Assembly: GCF_034427455.1 (NCBI RefSeq)
Contig: NZ_JAXQNN010000002.1
Span: 744,001-808,000, forward strand
Length of the DNA: 64,000 nucleotides
Direction of reading: 5' to 3'
Source: Jeotgalibacillus haloalkalitolerans
GTDB lineage: Bacteria; Bacillota; Bacilli; Bacillales; Jeotgalibacillaceae
Position 1 is the stretch's first letter. Each line of letters starts with the position of its first letter. Shown piece by piece: positions 1-8,796 of this stretch. Made by a program: the position numbers and the translations under genes. Below the pieces are notes generated by a model. The model made no database searches. It saw only the letters and a list, made by a program, of their open reading frames with translations, and had not been told where the DNA came from.

Positions 1-669
1 ATCATGCTCTTCAATAGAATCCACTGATACGGGTCTGAAAGTGCCTAATCCTACATGCAGTGTGATAAATGCAACTTTCACGCCTTTTGCTTTAATTTCC
101 TCAAGAATCTCTTCAGTGAAGTGAAGCCCTGCAGTCGGCGCAGCAGCAGATCCGCGCTCTTTAGCAAACACTGTCTGATAACGGTCACGGTCATCAAGCT
201 TTTCCTTGATATATGGAGGCAGCGGCATATCGCCAAGCTGGTCAAGCAGTTCATAAAAGATCCCTTCATAGCTGAAGGACAAGATGCGGGCACCCTGCTC
301 TCCCGTTTCGATGCATTCAGCTGTCAGTAATCCATCACCAAATGTAATAACCGTTCCGGGCTTTATTCTTTTAGCAGGCTTCACAAGTGTTTCCCATGTA
401 TCACCTTCCAGCTGCTTCAGCAGGAGTACCTCAATTGCAGCACCGGTTTCCTGCTTCTCTCCAATCAGTCTCGCAGGAAGTACTTTCGTATCGTTTAACA
501 CGAGGCAATCGCCTTCATGCAAATAATCCAGTATATGTTTAAATGACTGATGTTCCACCTTACCTGTCACCTTATCAAGCACCATCAGTCTGCTTGATGT
601 ACGGTCTTCAAGCGGAACCTGTGCAATCAGTTCTTCAGGAAGTTCAAAATCAAAATCATTGATATTCAT
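1..669 (-). CDS. queA: S-adenosylmethionine:tRNA ribosyltransferase-isomerase, C-terminal part cut by window edge
   Basis: QueA transfers and isomerises the ribosyl part of SAM onto preQ1 in tRNA to make epoxyqueuosine. Only the first 223 codons are here, because the frame runs off base 1. The N-terminus [17 protein letters not shown] and the segments [13 protein letters not shown] and [10 protein letters not shown] are typical of the family. The ATG at 667-669 follows an AAGGAG-type ribosome binding site. It lies downstream of ruvA-ruvB-DUF2905 in the same direction, the standard Bacillales order (ruvA-ruvB-queA-tgt), so tgt is expected just beyond the window. No frame damage is seen. Confidence 0.95.
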   Translation of the reverse strand, partial: MNINDFDFELPEELIAQVPLEDRTSSRLMVLDKVTGKVEHQSFKHILDYLHEGDCLVLNDTKVLPARLIGEKQETGAAIEVLLLKQLEGDTWETLVKPAKRIKPGTVITFGDGLLTAECIETGEQGARILSFSYEGIFYELLDQLGDMPLPPYIKEKLDDRDRYQTVFAKERGSAAAPTAGLHFTEEILEEIKAKGVKVAFITLHVGLGTFRPVSVDSIEEHD

Positions 670-682
670 CTTTCGCAGCTCC

Positions 683-886
683 TTACCTGAACCTTCCGAT
701 TAAAAAGAAGATTCCTGTCAAAATTAAACTAATTAAAATTGAAGTAACAATCGGAAAATAAAACGTCATGTTTTCTTTCCTGATCACAATATCACCCGGC
801 AGTCTGCCAGCTTTTATAAACTGCAGTAAAAATCCTGCCACTAAAAGTGCAGCACCTGCAATCATCAGCATTTTGGGCAGTGTCAT
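683..886 (-). CDS. DUF2905 family small membrane protein
   Basis: A 67-residue protein with two hydrophobic segments (about residues 5-25 and 42-65) joined by a short polar loop containing RLPGDI and a charged KEN stretch, the recognisable DUF2905 pattern. Its ATG overlaps the ruvB stop in an ATGA arrangement, so it is probably translationally coupled to ruvB. The gene sits between ruvB and queA in many Firmicutes. Its function is unknown, and the position by itself does not show a role in recombination. Confidence 0.85.
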   Translation of the reverse strand: MTLPKMLMIAGAALLVAGFLLQFIKAGRLPGDIVIRKENMTFYFPIVTSILISLILTGIFFLIGRFR

Positions 887-1881
887 TCAGGCACCTCCAG
901 GTTAAAATGTTCGTAAACCAGCGGGGTAGCAATCCGTCCCCTCGGCGTACGCTGCAGGAATCCAATCTGCAGCAGGTATGGCTCATACACATCTTCAATT
1001 GTTGAAGACTCCTCCCCTATACTCGCTGCAATTGTATCAAGTCCGACAGGCCCGCCTCTGAAGCGCTCTATGATTCCTCTTAATAATTTATGATCAATAT
1101 GATCGAGTCCAAGCTGATCAACCTGCAACAGTTCAAGGGATGCTCTGGCGATCGGAAGTGTAATATCCCCTTCCCCTTTCACCTGAGCATAATCCCTTAC
1201 GCGTCTCAGAAGACGGTTCGCAATCCGTGGCGTTCCCCTGGATCTCCGGGCAATTTCATCCGCTCCGAAATCATCGATCTCAGTATTAAATATATCTGCT
1301 GAACGGTTTACAATCTCTTTTAACTGTTCTGTATTGTAATATTCAAGCCTGCTTAATACGCCGAATCTGTCACGGAGCGGTGCTGAGATCGCACCTGCAC
1401 GTGTTGTTGCACCAACTAAAGTAAACGGTGGAAGATCCAGCCTGACTGACCTTGCACTTGGACCGCTGCCAATGACAATATCAAGACAGAAGTCTTCCAT
1501 TGCAGGGTACAGCACTTCTTCAATCGCTCTCGGGAGTCTGTGGATCTCATCAATAAACAGAACATCACCAGGTTCAAGTGCCGTCAGAATCGCAGCAAGA
1601 TCTCCTGCTCTTTCGACTGCCGGCCCTGCAGTTGTCCGCAGATTGACACCCATCTCATTTGCAATAACTGCTGCAAGCGTTGTTTTACCCAGACCCGGGG
1701 GACCATACAGAAGAACATGGTCAAGGGTTTCCTGCCTGTTTTTTGCCGCTTCAATATAAATCGCCAGATTCTGTTTCACCTGATCCTGACCGATATATGT
1801 TTCAAGCAGCTGCGGTCTGATCGACTGCTCGAGCGTTTCTTCTTCTATATTTGCTTCCCCTGATACAATCCGTTCTTCCAT
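883..1881 (-). CDS. ruvB: Holliday junction branch migration helicase RuvB
   Basis: RuvB is the hexameric AAA+ motor that drives Holliday junction branch migration together with RuvA. At 332 residues it has normal family length. Walker A is GPPGLGKTT near residue 60, Walker B is FIDEIHRL near residue 108, sensor 1 lies in GATTRAG, and the arginine-finger region is PLRDRFG. The C-terminal winged helix ends in [16 protein letters not shown]. The ATG at 1881 follows AGGAGGGG. It lies 13 bases after the ruvA stop, so the two genes form an operon. Confidence 0.98.
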   Translation of the reverse strand: MEERIVSGEANIEEETLEQSIRPQLLETYIGQDQVKQNLAIYIEAAKNRQETLDHVLLYGPPGLGKTTLAAVIANEMGVNLRTTAGPAVERAGDLAAILTALEPGDVLFIDEIHRLPRAIEEVLYPAMEDFCLDIVIGSGPSARSVRLDLPPFTLVGATTRAGAISAPLRDRFGVLSRLEYYNTEQLKEIVNRSADIFNTEIDDFGADEIARRSRGTPRIANRLLRRVRDYAQVKGEGDITLPIARASLELLQVDQLGLDHIDHKLLRGIIERFRGGPVGLDTIAASIGEESSTIEDVYEPYLLQIGFLQRTPRGRIATPLVYEHFNLEVPE

Positions 1882-1894
1882 CTAATCCCCTCCT

Positions 1895-2506
1895 TTATTT
1901 AAGCTTCAGCATGAGCTGAAGACCCTTTTTAATATATTGATCAGTAGTGAGTGATTCTTTTTGCAGTGCAGGTCTGATCTTTTTCACTTCACGTTCAGAA
2001 TAGCCTAGAGCCTGAAGTGCCATCACTGCTTCATCAAGCGCTGAGTCATCCTGACCCTTCACTTTCGACGGATCACTGAACAGGTTAGGGAAATAATCAG
2101 GTACAACATCCTGAAGTTTTCCTTTCAGATCAAGGATAATCTGTCTTGCGGTTTTCTTTCCTACACCGGGGAATTTAACAAGAAGGGATTCATTTTCTTC
2201 TTCAATGGCCTGAATCACCTGTTCCGGTGCCCCGGATGCAAGGATCGCCAGCGCACCTTTTGGACCAATCCCCGAGACATTCAGAAGCTTTGTAAATAAC
2301 AGTTTTTCTTCCATCGTCGGGAACCCGAACAATGTCAGCTGATCTTCCCTGACATGCTGGTAAGTAAAAACCTGTACTGTCTCTCCCTGCTTCGAAGACA
2401 TCACAAAAGGATTAGGCATATAGATTTTGTAGCCTAATCCGTGATGATCTGAAACGATATACTCTGTTGAGATATATGTAATTTCACCTTTTATATATTC
2501 ATACAT
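1895..2506 (-). CDS. ruvA: Holliday junction DNA-binding protein RuvA
   Basis: RuvA tetramers hold Holliday junctions in a square-planar form and recruit RuvB. The 203-residue protein has the N-terminal OB fold ([12 protein letters not shown]), helix-hairpin-helix motifs ([16 protein letters not shown] and [17 protein letters not shown]) and the C-terminal RuvB-binding domain ([15 protein letters not shown]). It is the first gene of the ruvA-ruvB run. An extended -10 element (TG-T-TACAAT) lies about 30 bases upstream of the start. Confidence 0.98.
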   Translation of the reverse strand: MYEYIKGEITYISTEYIVSDHHGLGYKIYMPNPFVMSSKQGETVQVFTYQHVREDQLTLFGFPTMEEKLLFTKLLNVSGIGPKGALAILASGAPEQVIQAIEEENESLLVKFPGVGKKTARQIILDLKGKLQDVVPDYFPNLFSDPSKVKGQDDSALDEAVMALQALGYSEREVKKIRPALQKESLTTDQYIKKGLQLMLKLK

Positions 2507-2535
2507 AATAGACTCTTCCTTTCAATGCAAACTTC

Positions 2536-2541
2536 ATTGTA
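2536..2541 (-). promoter_or_regulatory. possible extended -10 element for ruvA
   Basis: Minus strand TACAAT is preceded by TGT, giving an extended -10 (TGnTACAAT) about 30 bases before the ruvA start. No good -35 hexamer stands at 16-18 bases. A second such box (TGGTAAAAT) occurs further upstream in the same intergenic region. Confidence 0.45.
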
Positions 2542-2654
2542 ACACAACTCAGGCGATTCAATGTGTCAGACTTTTTACGTTTGCGGTTCTATACTGATTT
2601 ACCACCAGAACGAAACATCTGTTCTATTTTACCATGTTCAGCCCTGTATTTCAG

Positions 2655-2684
2655 CAAAAGAAAAAACAGTCACGTGGACTGTTT
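2655..2684 (-). terminator. intrinsic terminator of bofC, overlapping its stop codon
   Basis: Stem of seven pairs (AACAGTC / GACTGTT, 2665-2671 with 2677-2683) around ACGTG, followed in the minus direction by TTTTTTCTTTT. The hairpin begins at the TAA of bofC (2683-2685). Confidence 0.85.
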
Positions 2685-2967
2685 AATCAACATCAGCATA
2701 CCCGCTCCATTTAACAAGCGGGGACAATGTCTCTTCAGTTGTTCTCAGCGTGATCATGTCCTGATTCATATCTATGATCTGCCAGTTTTTATAATCCGCA
2801 AAGAAATCCTCCATTGCTTCATATGTTTCTGTTCTCTGTTCGACCCCTTTTTCGCCGTCCTGGTAAATGGTTTCAATTGACAGATCCAGCGAAAGCGCTG
2901 CAGCACCTGTTTGTTCTGTACAACTTATCAGACCAAGCATGCACATGACAATCACTGATGTTTTCAT
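2683..2967 (-). CDS. bofC: BofC-like protein reduced to the N-terminal domain, possible lipoprotein
   Basis: BofC in B. subtilis is an exported forespore protein that restrains SpoIVB, the trigger of SpoIVFB-dependent pro-sigma-K cleavage. This 94-residue frame matches only the first BofC domain: the EAMEDFFADYKNW region and the closing LSPLVKWSGYADVD, which resembles the end of the first domain of the 170-residue protein. The second domain is absent and a terminator follows at once. The start at 2967 is chosen for the AGGAGAGG site just upstream. The N-terminus has a short hydrophobic stretch ending in LISC, which fits a lipobox. The position upstream of ruvA agrees with bofC. Identity as a bofC relative is fairly likely; activity is unknown. 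Confidence 0.75.
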   Translation of the reverse strand: MKTSVIVMCMLGLISCTEQTGAAALSLDLSIETIYQDGEKGVEQRTETYEAMEDFFADYKNWQIIDMNQDMITLRTTEETLSPLVKWSGYADVD

Positions 2968-3032
2968 AAAACCCTCTCCTAACATACTTGTTAAGATAGG
3001 TTTTTCTGTTTCATCAGATTTTATTCATTTTT

Positions 3033-3686
3033 TTAAAACGGACCTCTATATGGATGATGACATGGGCAACAGCAGTGATGTGGCATCGGGTGGCACCACG
3101 GTTCCATCATCATTGGATGCTCTTGCATCTGGCACGGCGGCATCATGTGTGGCATCTGCTGAGGCATCTGGCACGGCGGCATCATCTGCGGCATCTGCTG
3201 AGGCATCATGTGCGGCATTTGCTGGGGCATCATTTTAACGGGCTTAACAGCGGATTTTTCTTTGCATGTGCAGGAAGGTTTTTCAGGCATCTTCGTCCAT
3301 TCTTTAATCTCTTCAGCTTTTGGCATCTCCTGCATTTTTGGCATTTCTTTCATCTTGGGCATTTCCTGCATTTTTGGCATGACAGGCATCATAAATCCTG
3401 CATAAGGCATGACAGGCATGTCAACTTTTTCTTCGGGTAATGCCTGATAAGCTGGTTTTCCATCTGCATAAGGGTGCATGTATTCAGCCTTTTTCATAGC
3501 CGCTTTTTTAACGCCTGCTTTATCCACAGCTGCCTTCCCGGCGGGTATTTTAATTTTCATCCCGGGCATGATCATATCCGGATCTGCTAAGTAGGCATTG
3601 GCTGCTTTTAATTCTTCAAAAGATACCTGATAGTTCTTTGCAATTGTCCAGAGTGTATCCCCTTTTTGCACAACATGAATCTTCAT
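3033..3686 (-). CDS. safA: SafA-like LysM spore coat morphogenetic protein
   Basis: SafA directs inner coat assembly and binds SpoVID at the forespore surface. The 217-residue protein has an N-terminal LysM domain (residues 1-48, HVVQKGDTLWTIAKNYQVS to GMKIKIP). A charged linker follows, then repeats of MPKMQE/MPKMKE type, then MPQQMPHMM and MMPPCQM repeats, and a C-terminus rich in His and Cys (HHCCCPCHHP). The start at 3686 follows GGAGGTGGCAAG; a longer reading would add seven unlikely residues. It stands between bofC and niaR as in Bacillus, but the nad genes that usually separate safA from niaR are missing. The repeats suggest a structural coat role; the tail might bind metal. Confidence 0.85.
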   Translation of the reverse strand: MKIHVVQKGDTLWTIAKNYQVSFEELKAANAYLADPDMIMPGMKIKIPAGKAAVDKAGVKKAAMKKAEYMHPYADGKPAYQALPEEKVDMPVMPYAGFMMPVMPKMQEMPKMKEMPKMQEMPKAEEIKEWTKMPEKPSCTCKEKSAVKPVKMMPQQMPHMMPQQMPQMMPPCQMPQQMPHMMPPCQMQEHPMMMEPWCHPMPHHCCCPCHHPYRGPF

Positions 3687-3713
3687 CTTGCCACCTCCAT
3701 CATTCATTCCATA

Positions 3714-3722
3714 TATCCTATG
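3714..3722 (-). promoter_or_regulatory. possible sigma-E/sigma-K type -10 box for safA
   Basis: Minus strand CATAGGATA fits CATAnnnTA, the -10 pattern of mother-cell sigma factors, 28 bases before the safA start. This suits a coat gene. The -35 side (around ATCATAAAT) is only a loose match. Confidence 0.5.
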
Positions 3723-3740
3723 AACGAAATGAATTTATGA

Positions 3741-3746
3741 TACAAT
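3741..3746 (+). promoter_or_regulatory. possible extended -10 element for niaR
   Basis: TACAAT preceded by TGA (extended -10) lies 34 bases before the niaR ATG. The safA and niaR promoters therefore face away from each other in a 94-base gap. Confidence 0.45.
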
Positions 3747-3780
3747 ACTTTCAGAACGTTCGAAGAAAGAAGGGTCACAA

Positions 3781-4317
3781 ATGCCAAGCGATCGCCAGAA
3801 ATCAGGAGAAGCGAGACGGGAAAAAATATTACAGACACTCAGCCAATCCGCCGGACCGATAACCGGCCGCTCTCTTGCAAGTGAGATGAATGTAAGCAGA
3901 CAGGTCATTGTCAGTGATATTAATTTATTGAAAGCAAAAAACGAGCCAATCCTTGCGACAAGCCAGGGTTATTTATATATGCCCGCTCATCCGACCAGCC
4001 GGGTATCTAGATACATTGTATGCAAACATACGCCTGAACAGACTGAAGAGGAGTTAATGCTGATCGTTGAGAACGGGGGCATGGTAAAAAACGTAGTGAT
4101 TGAACATCCGGTATACGGAGAAATGACCGCCTCACTTATGCTGCATAATCCGACAGAAGTAAAACGTTTTATTGACCAGCTTGCTTCTTCTGAATCAGCG
4201 CTTCTTTCAGCATTAACAGATGGTATACATATGCATGAGGTTGAAGCGGAACATACTGCAGTTCTAGACCGGATTGAGGAGGCACTGGATCAGGCAGGCA
4301 TCTTGTATAAAGACTAA
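3781..4317 (+). CDS. niaR: NiaR-type transcriptional repressor of NAD biosynthesis/niacin uptake
   Basis: NiaR (YrxA) binds nicotinic acid and represses nad and niacin transporter genes in Firmicutes. The 178-residue protein has an N-terminal winged HTH (about residues 10-65, TGRSLASEMNVSRQVIVSDI) and a C-terminal 3H domain (about 75-175) with histidines in IEHPVYGEM, DGIHMHEV and EAEHTAVL, which bind metal in the family. The ATG at 3781 follows GAAGGG. In B. subtilis the gene adjoins nadBCA; here those genes are absent from the neighbourhood, so the repressor must act on genes elsewhere. It shares a two-way terminator with convergent pheA. Confidence 0.93.
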   Translation: MPSDRQKSGEARREKILQTLSQSAGPITGRSLASEMNVSRQVIVSDINLLKAKNEPILATSQGYLYMPAHPTSRVSRYIVCKHTPEQTEEELMLIVENGGMVKNVVIEHPVYGEMTASLMLHNPTEVKRFIDQLASSESALLSALTDGIHMHEVEAEHTAVLDRIEEALDQAGILYKD

Positions 4318-4352
4318 AAAAAGTTCTCTCAAATGATGAGAGAACTTTTTTT
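4315..4352. terminator. bidirectional terminator between niaR and pheA
   Basis: A ten-pair stem (AAGTTCTCTC at 4321-4330 with GAGAGAACTT at 4338-4347) is flanked by A-run and T-run on both sides. It can therefore end transcription from both convergent genes. Confidence 0.92.
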
Positions 4353-5211
4353 ATTTCTGAGGCTGCAGCATATGTTTTTTATAACTTCCAAGGATCTTCA
4401 CTGTACAACCTAGTGCTTCAAGTTCTTCGATTGCACCCTGCATCAATACGCCATCCACCGGTTTTTCAACATCAATGATAAAAAAGTAATTCCCAAGTCC
4501 GGTTTTAAGCGGTCTAGACTCGATTTTACTCAGGCTGAGCTGACGCCATGAAAAAGCGGATAATACCTGGTGAAGTGCTCCCGGACGGTCATCTGAAGGC
4601 AGCGTAATCATCAGTGTTGATTTTTCAGCATCCTGTTCAAATGGCAGTAAGGTTGTTTCTTTTTCACTTGTCAGCACGACAAAACGCGTGTGATTAAAGT
4701 GGAAATCATGTATATTTTCCTCCACTACCTTTAGTCCATATGTATCTGCAGCCAGCGCATTACCAATGGCAGCTACATTTTCTTCCGGATGCTCACTGAC
4801 GTATTTTGCAGCGGCTGATGTTGAGGTTGATGGCTCAAGCTCTATTCCCCTGAAGCGGTAATACAAATATTTGTGACACTGTGCAAGGGCATGAGAATGA
4901 GACATGATTTTAGTGACATCCTGCCATCTGTCCTGATTGTCAGGATGAACCATTAAATGCTGTTCAATCGGTGAAATTAATTCAGCAGTAATATGTAAAT
5001 CCACATCATGAAACAGATAATCAATTGTAATCGGTACAGAGCCTTCTAGCGCATTTTCAAGCGGAACCACTGCACGATCCACTTTTTCCTCAGCGAGCGC
5101 TTCAAGACAATCAGGAATAGTGGGAAAAGCAATATATTCTTCATCTGTAAATACACTTTTTACCGCGTGATGGGTAAAAGAAGCTTCTGGTCCTAAATAA
5201 CCAATTTTCAT
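4351..5211 (-). CDS. pheA: prephenate dehydratase
   Basis: PheA converts prephenate to phenylpyruvate in phenylalanine synthesis. The 286-residue protein has the dehydratase domain (about 1-180, starting MKIGYLGPEASFTH, with NHTRFVVL carrying the catalytic TRF motif) and a C-terminal ACT domain (about 195-275) with SKIESRPLKT, the ESRP phenylalanine-binding motif, so feedback inhibition by phenylalanine is expected. It lies 21 bases downstream of pheB in the same direction. No leader attenuator is visible in front of it. Confidence 0.97.
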   Translation of the reverse strand: MKIGYLGPEASFTHHAVKSVFTDEEYIAFPTIPDCLEALAEEKVDRAVVPLENALEGSVPITIDYLFHDVDLHITAELISPIEQHLMVHPDNQDRWQDVTKIMSHSHALAQCHKYLYYRFRGIELEPSTSTSAAAKYVSEHPEENVAAIGNALAADTYGLKVVEENIHDFHFNHTRFVVLTSEKETTLLPFEQDAEKSTLMITLPSDDRPGALHQVLSAFSWRQLSLSKIESRPLKTGLGNYFFIIDVEKPVDGVLMQGAIEELEALGCTVKILGSYKKHMLQPQK

Positions 5212-5232
5212 TTACTCACCTTCTTTTTAAAA

Positions 5233-5688
5233 TCAGGCCCCTGAGCCCAGGACCTCAACTTTTTCAACAAATTCAAGTTTTTTGAGTCGGTTAAGCATCT
5301 CATCAAGCGGAACATTCATATCAGTTACATTTAATGATAATGTCACATTTGCTCTTCCCTGAAGCGGGATTGTCTGGTGAATCGTAAGGATATTTCCGCC
5401 GCAGGATGCGACCAGCCCAAGCAGCTGAGATAAGGTGCCTGAGCGGTCTTCAAGATGAAAAAAGAGCGTGATGATTTTTTCTTTCACTACTGTGTGAAAA
5501 GGAAATACAGTATCTCTGTATTTATAAAATGCACTGCGGCTTAAATCAACTGAGCGCACTGCTTCCCATACAGACCCTGCATGACCTCTTTCCAGCAGCT
5601 GCTTAGCTTCGAGCGTTTTTTGCATCGCTTCCGGAAGCACATCTTCTCTGACAAGATAAAATTTTTCATTCAGTTCCTTTTTTGGCAC
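5233..5688 (-). CDS. pheB: ACT domain-containing protein PheB
   Basis: A 151-residue protein matching B. subtilis Phe[21 protein letters not shown] at the N-terminus, a HTH-like segment ([14 protein letters not shown]), and a C-terminal ACT domain with [16 protein letters not shown] and [13 protein letters not shown]. The chorismate mutase label sometimes attached to the family is not supported by any visible active-site pattern; ligand sensing through the ACT domain is more likely. It lies between obg and pheA with short gaps, so it is probably cotranscribed with pheA. Confidence 0.92.
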   Translation of the reverse strand: MPKKELNEKFYLVREDVLPEAMQKTLEAKQLLERGHAGSVWEAVRSVDLSRSAFYKYRDTVFPFHTVVKEKIITLFFHLEDRSGTLSQLLGLVASCGGNILTIHQTIPLQGRANVTLSLNVTDMNVPLDEMLNRLKKLEFVEKVEVLGSGA

Positions 5689-5709
5689 CTTATTACCCCC
5701 TGCTTCTAT

Positions 5710-6996
5710 CTACTCAACAAAGTCAAATTCGAATTCGATAATCTTAACTGTATCGCCGTTTTTCGCACCTTTTTCACGCAGTGCGTCATCAATACCCATC
5801 GCACGCATCTGACGGGCAAAACGTCTGATTGATTCTTCACGGCTGAAGTCAGTCATCTTGAACAATCTTTCAAGAGAATCTCCTGTGATGACAAAGCTGC
5901 CGTCAGGATCACGCGTGATTTCAAACTTCTCAGCCTCTTCATGCTTATAAAGTACACGATTAATCGTTGCGTCTTTTTCTGCTTCCTGAAGCGGGAATTC
6001 AGGCGTTGACTCTACAAGATCAGCAACTGTATATAACAGTTCCTTCAGACCCTGTCTTGAAATAGCAGATACAGGGAACACTTTCACATCGTCTCCAACC
6101 TGCTCCTTGAACTTCTTCAGATTTTCTTCTGAATCAGGCATGTCCATCTTATTGGCAACGACAACCTGAGGGCGTTCTGTCAGACGAAGGTTATATTCCT
6201 TCAGTTCATTATTAATCGTCACGTAATCTTCGTAAGGATCACGGCCTTCAAGTGCAGACATATCAACGACGTGTACAATGACACGCGTTCTTTCGATATG
6301 ACGAAGGAATTGATGACCAAGTCCAACGCCTTCATGTGCACCTTCAATTAATCCAGGAAGATCTGCCATGACAAATGTTCTGTTATCTTCTGTTTCGACC
6401 ATGCCCAGATTTGGTGCGATCGTTGTAAAGTGGTATTCAGCAATTTTAGGCTTTGCAGCTGATACGACTGATAACAATGTAGATTTCCCTACACTCGGGA
6501 ATCCGACAAGCCCGACATCAGCAAGCAGCTTTAGTTCCATAATGATATTTCTTTCCTGACCCGGTTCGCCTTTTTCAGACAGTTCAGGTGCAGGGTTTGC
6601 AGGTGTAGCAAAGCGGGAGTTTCCTCTTCCGCCCCGGCCGCCTTTTGCAATAACAGACTGCTGTCCGTGCTCAGTCAGATCGGCGATCACTTCACCTGTT
6701 GCTTCATCCTTTACGACTGTACCAGGCGGCACCTTGACGATCATATCTGATGCGCCTCTGCCGTGCTGGTTTTTCGACATGCCATTTTCACCCTTAGGTG
6801 CTTTAAAATGACGCTGATAACGGAAATCCATCAGTGTTCTTAAGCCCTCTTCAACAAGAAAGATGACATTGGCACCCTGTCCGCCGTCTCCGCCTGCCGG
6901 ACCGCCTTTTGGTACATATTTTTCTCTGCGGAAAGCGACCATTCCATCTCCGCCGTCTCCGCCTTTTACATATATCTTAACCTGATCGACAAACAT
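5710..6996 (-). CDS. obg: Obg GTPase
   Basis: Obg is an essential GTPase tied to 50S ribosome maturation, the stress response and entry into sporulation. The 428-residue protein has the glycine-rich Obg fold (1-157; [15 protein letters not shown]), the G domain (158-330) with [12 protein letters not shown] (G1), FTTIAPNLG (G2), DLPGLIEGA (G3) and NKMD (G4), and the C-terminal OCT domain (about 345-425). It follows spo0B directly, as in B. subtilis, where spo0B and obg are cotranscribed. Confidence 0.98.
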   Translation of the reverse strand: MFVDQVKIYVKGGDGGDGMVAFRREKYVPKGGPAGGDGGQGANVIFLVEEGLRTLMDFRYQRHFKAPKGENGMSKNQHGRGASDMIVKVPPGTVVKDEATGEVIADLTEHGQQSVIAKGGRGGRGNSRFATPANPAPELSEKGEPGQERNIIMELKLLADVGLVGFPSVGKSTLLSVVSAAKPKIAEYHFTTIAPNLGMVETEDNRTFVMADLPGLIEGAHEGVGLGHQFLRHIERTRVIVHVVDMSALEGRDPYEDYVTINNELKEYNLRLTERPQVVVANKMDMPDSEENLKKFKEQVGDDVKVFPVSAISRQGLKELLYTVADLVESTPEFPLQEAEKDATINRVLYKHEEAEKFEITRDPDGSFVITGDSLERLFKMTDFSREESIRRFARQMRAMGIDDALREKGAKNGDTVKIIEFEFDFVE

Positions 6997-7016
6997 AATT
7001 GTGGATCCTCCTATTG

Positions 7017-7568
7017 TTAAACTTTCACTCCTGACACAGGATAATCAAATGTCAGCTTTATTGAAAAGGATGCGCTGGATTGCTTAATCCATTCAACCTG
7101 TGCTTCTATTGGTTCCTGTATAATCTCTTCCGGTGAAGATTGAAGAGGCTCCCCTTCATATTCAACTACAATAGAAAAACTTTCTTCATACTGTTCAAAT
7201 AAAAAGTAAAGCTCCTGATCTGACGGTGTATTCAACGCTTTGTCCACCGCTGCAGTTGTTTTCTTTGCCCAGTTAAGAAGCAAATGATCAAACGCTTCCG
7301 GAATTTTCATACGTTCAGTAAATTCATAACCAAGCCTCAGTGGCCCCGGCCGATACCAGTTATAGGTCAGCAGCCACTCTGAAAAGCTTGGTGTACCCAG
7401 CCCGGTTAATAATGCTTCCTGCCTGGACTCAATCACCATTTCATCTATGATCTGTGTTGCCCGTTCAATATTTGACAGCTCGAGATTTCCTTTTATCATC
7501 TGCAGTTTGTTCATCCAGTCGTGCCGGCAATGCTGCAGAAGTTCGAGCTTTAACTTTGATTCTATCAT
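7017..7568 (-). CDS. spo0B: sporulation phosphotransferase Spo0B
   Basis: Spo0B passes phosphate from Spo0F to Spo0A in the sporulation phosphorelay. The 183-residue protein shows the four-helix phosphotransfer segment [19 protein letters not shown], with the HDW histidine expected to be phosphorylated, and a C-terminal part resembling a kinase ATPase fold that does not bind ATP in the family. The ATG at 7566-7568 is chosen because AGGAGGGGG lies directly before it; an upstream in-frame start would bury that site. Its place between rpmA and obg is the conserved one. Confidence 0.9.
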   Translation of the reverse strand: MIESKLKLELLQHCRHDWMNKLQMIKGNLELSNIERATQIIDEMVIESRQEALLTGLGTPSFSEWLLTYNWYRPGPLRLGYEFTERMKIPEAFDHLLLNWAKKTTAAVDKALNTPSDQELYFLFEQYEESFSIVVEYEGEPLQSSPEEIIQEPIEAQVEWIKQSSASFSIKLTFDYPVSGVKV

Positions 7569-7627
7569 TAGCCCCCTCCTACTGAGTGTCACTTACACTC
7601 TAGTATAGCAAAGAGCGCGGATATGCT

Positions 7628-7672
7628 GAACATAAAAAGAAACTCTGGCTGTTTATAACCAGAGTTTCTTAA
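7628..7672 (-). terminator. intrinsic terminator of the rplU-prp-rpmA operon
   Basis: Minus strand stem AAGAAACTCTGG / CCAGAGTTTCTT followed by TTTAT, starting a few bases after the rpmA stop. Confidence 0.9.
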
Positions 7673-7676
7673 GAAA

Positions 7677-8304
<628 letters not shown>

Positions 8305-8315
8305 GAATAAACCTA

Positions 8316-8624
8316 TTAAGCGTTGATCTTGCCGATTACAACTTTAGTGTAAGGCTGACGGTGACCAAGCTTGCGGTGTTGATTTTTCTTCGGCTTGTAT
8401 TTGAATACAGTGATCTTTTTAGCGCGACCCTGTTTTTCAACTTTAGCTGTAACTGTAGCGCCAGCAACTAGCGGGCTGCCTACCTTTACATCATCTCCAC
8501 CTACGAAAAGAACTTTGTCAAACGTAATTTCTTCTCCTGCTTCGACGTTAAGCTTTTCGATGTAGACCTCCTGGCCTTCAACTACTTTAATCTGCTTTCC
8601 GCCTGTTTCAATAATTGCGTACAT
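8316..8624 (-). CDS. rplU: 50S ribosomal protein L21
   Basis: L21 binds 23S rRNA in the large subunit. The 102-residue protein reads [18 protein letters not shown] and ends in [19 protein letters not shown], both typical of L21. The start at 8624 is set by GAGGAGGTG with normal spacing. Reading further upstream would give MKLRRCIG, which no L21 has and which lies in the leader. It is the first gene of rplU-prp-rpmA. Confidence 0.98.
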   Translation of the reverse strand: MYAIIETGGKQIKVVEGQEVYIEKLNVEAGEEITFDKVLFVGGDDVKVGSPLVAGATVTAKVEKQGRAKKITVFKYKPKKNQHRKLGHRQPYTKVVIGKINA

Positions 8625-8733
8625 TCCAATGCACCTCCTCAATTTCACTCAGACTCGCCATATACCAGGTGGCATCAATGCGCTTAATAACCTGTTATGA
8701 GCGGTTGTAGCACGGGTGCTACAAACAGTAACA
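8625..8733 (-). promoter_or_regulatory. putative L21 leader RNA in front of rplU
   Basis: A leader of about 108 bases lies between the predicted transcription start and rplU. On the minus strand it contains a GTAGCACC-GTGCTAC hairpin and a short AACAGGTT hairpin, then a single-stranded stretch up to the GAGGAGGTG site. Size, position and hairpin order fit the L21 autoregulatory leader of Bacilli. A covariance search was not possible here. Confidence 0.65.
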
Positions 8734-8738
8734 TATGA

Positions 8739-8768
8739 ATGTTATCACAACCGGAAACAGGGTGTCAA
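8739..8768 (-). promoter_or_regulatory. sigma-A promoter of rplU-prp-rpmA
   Basis: Minus strand -35 TTGACA (8763-8768), 18-base spacer, extended -10 TGATAACAT (hexamer 8739-8744). This separates the ribosomal protein operon from the RNase G gene upstream. Confidence 0.8.
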
Positions 8769-8796
8769 TGACAATATTGATTTTAAAAAGTTAATT

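Noticed and set aside
3054-3440. Plus-strand frame of 128 codons rich in His and Arg opposite safA
   Set aside because: It is the reverse shadow of the repeated Met/Pro/Gln codons of safA.
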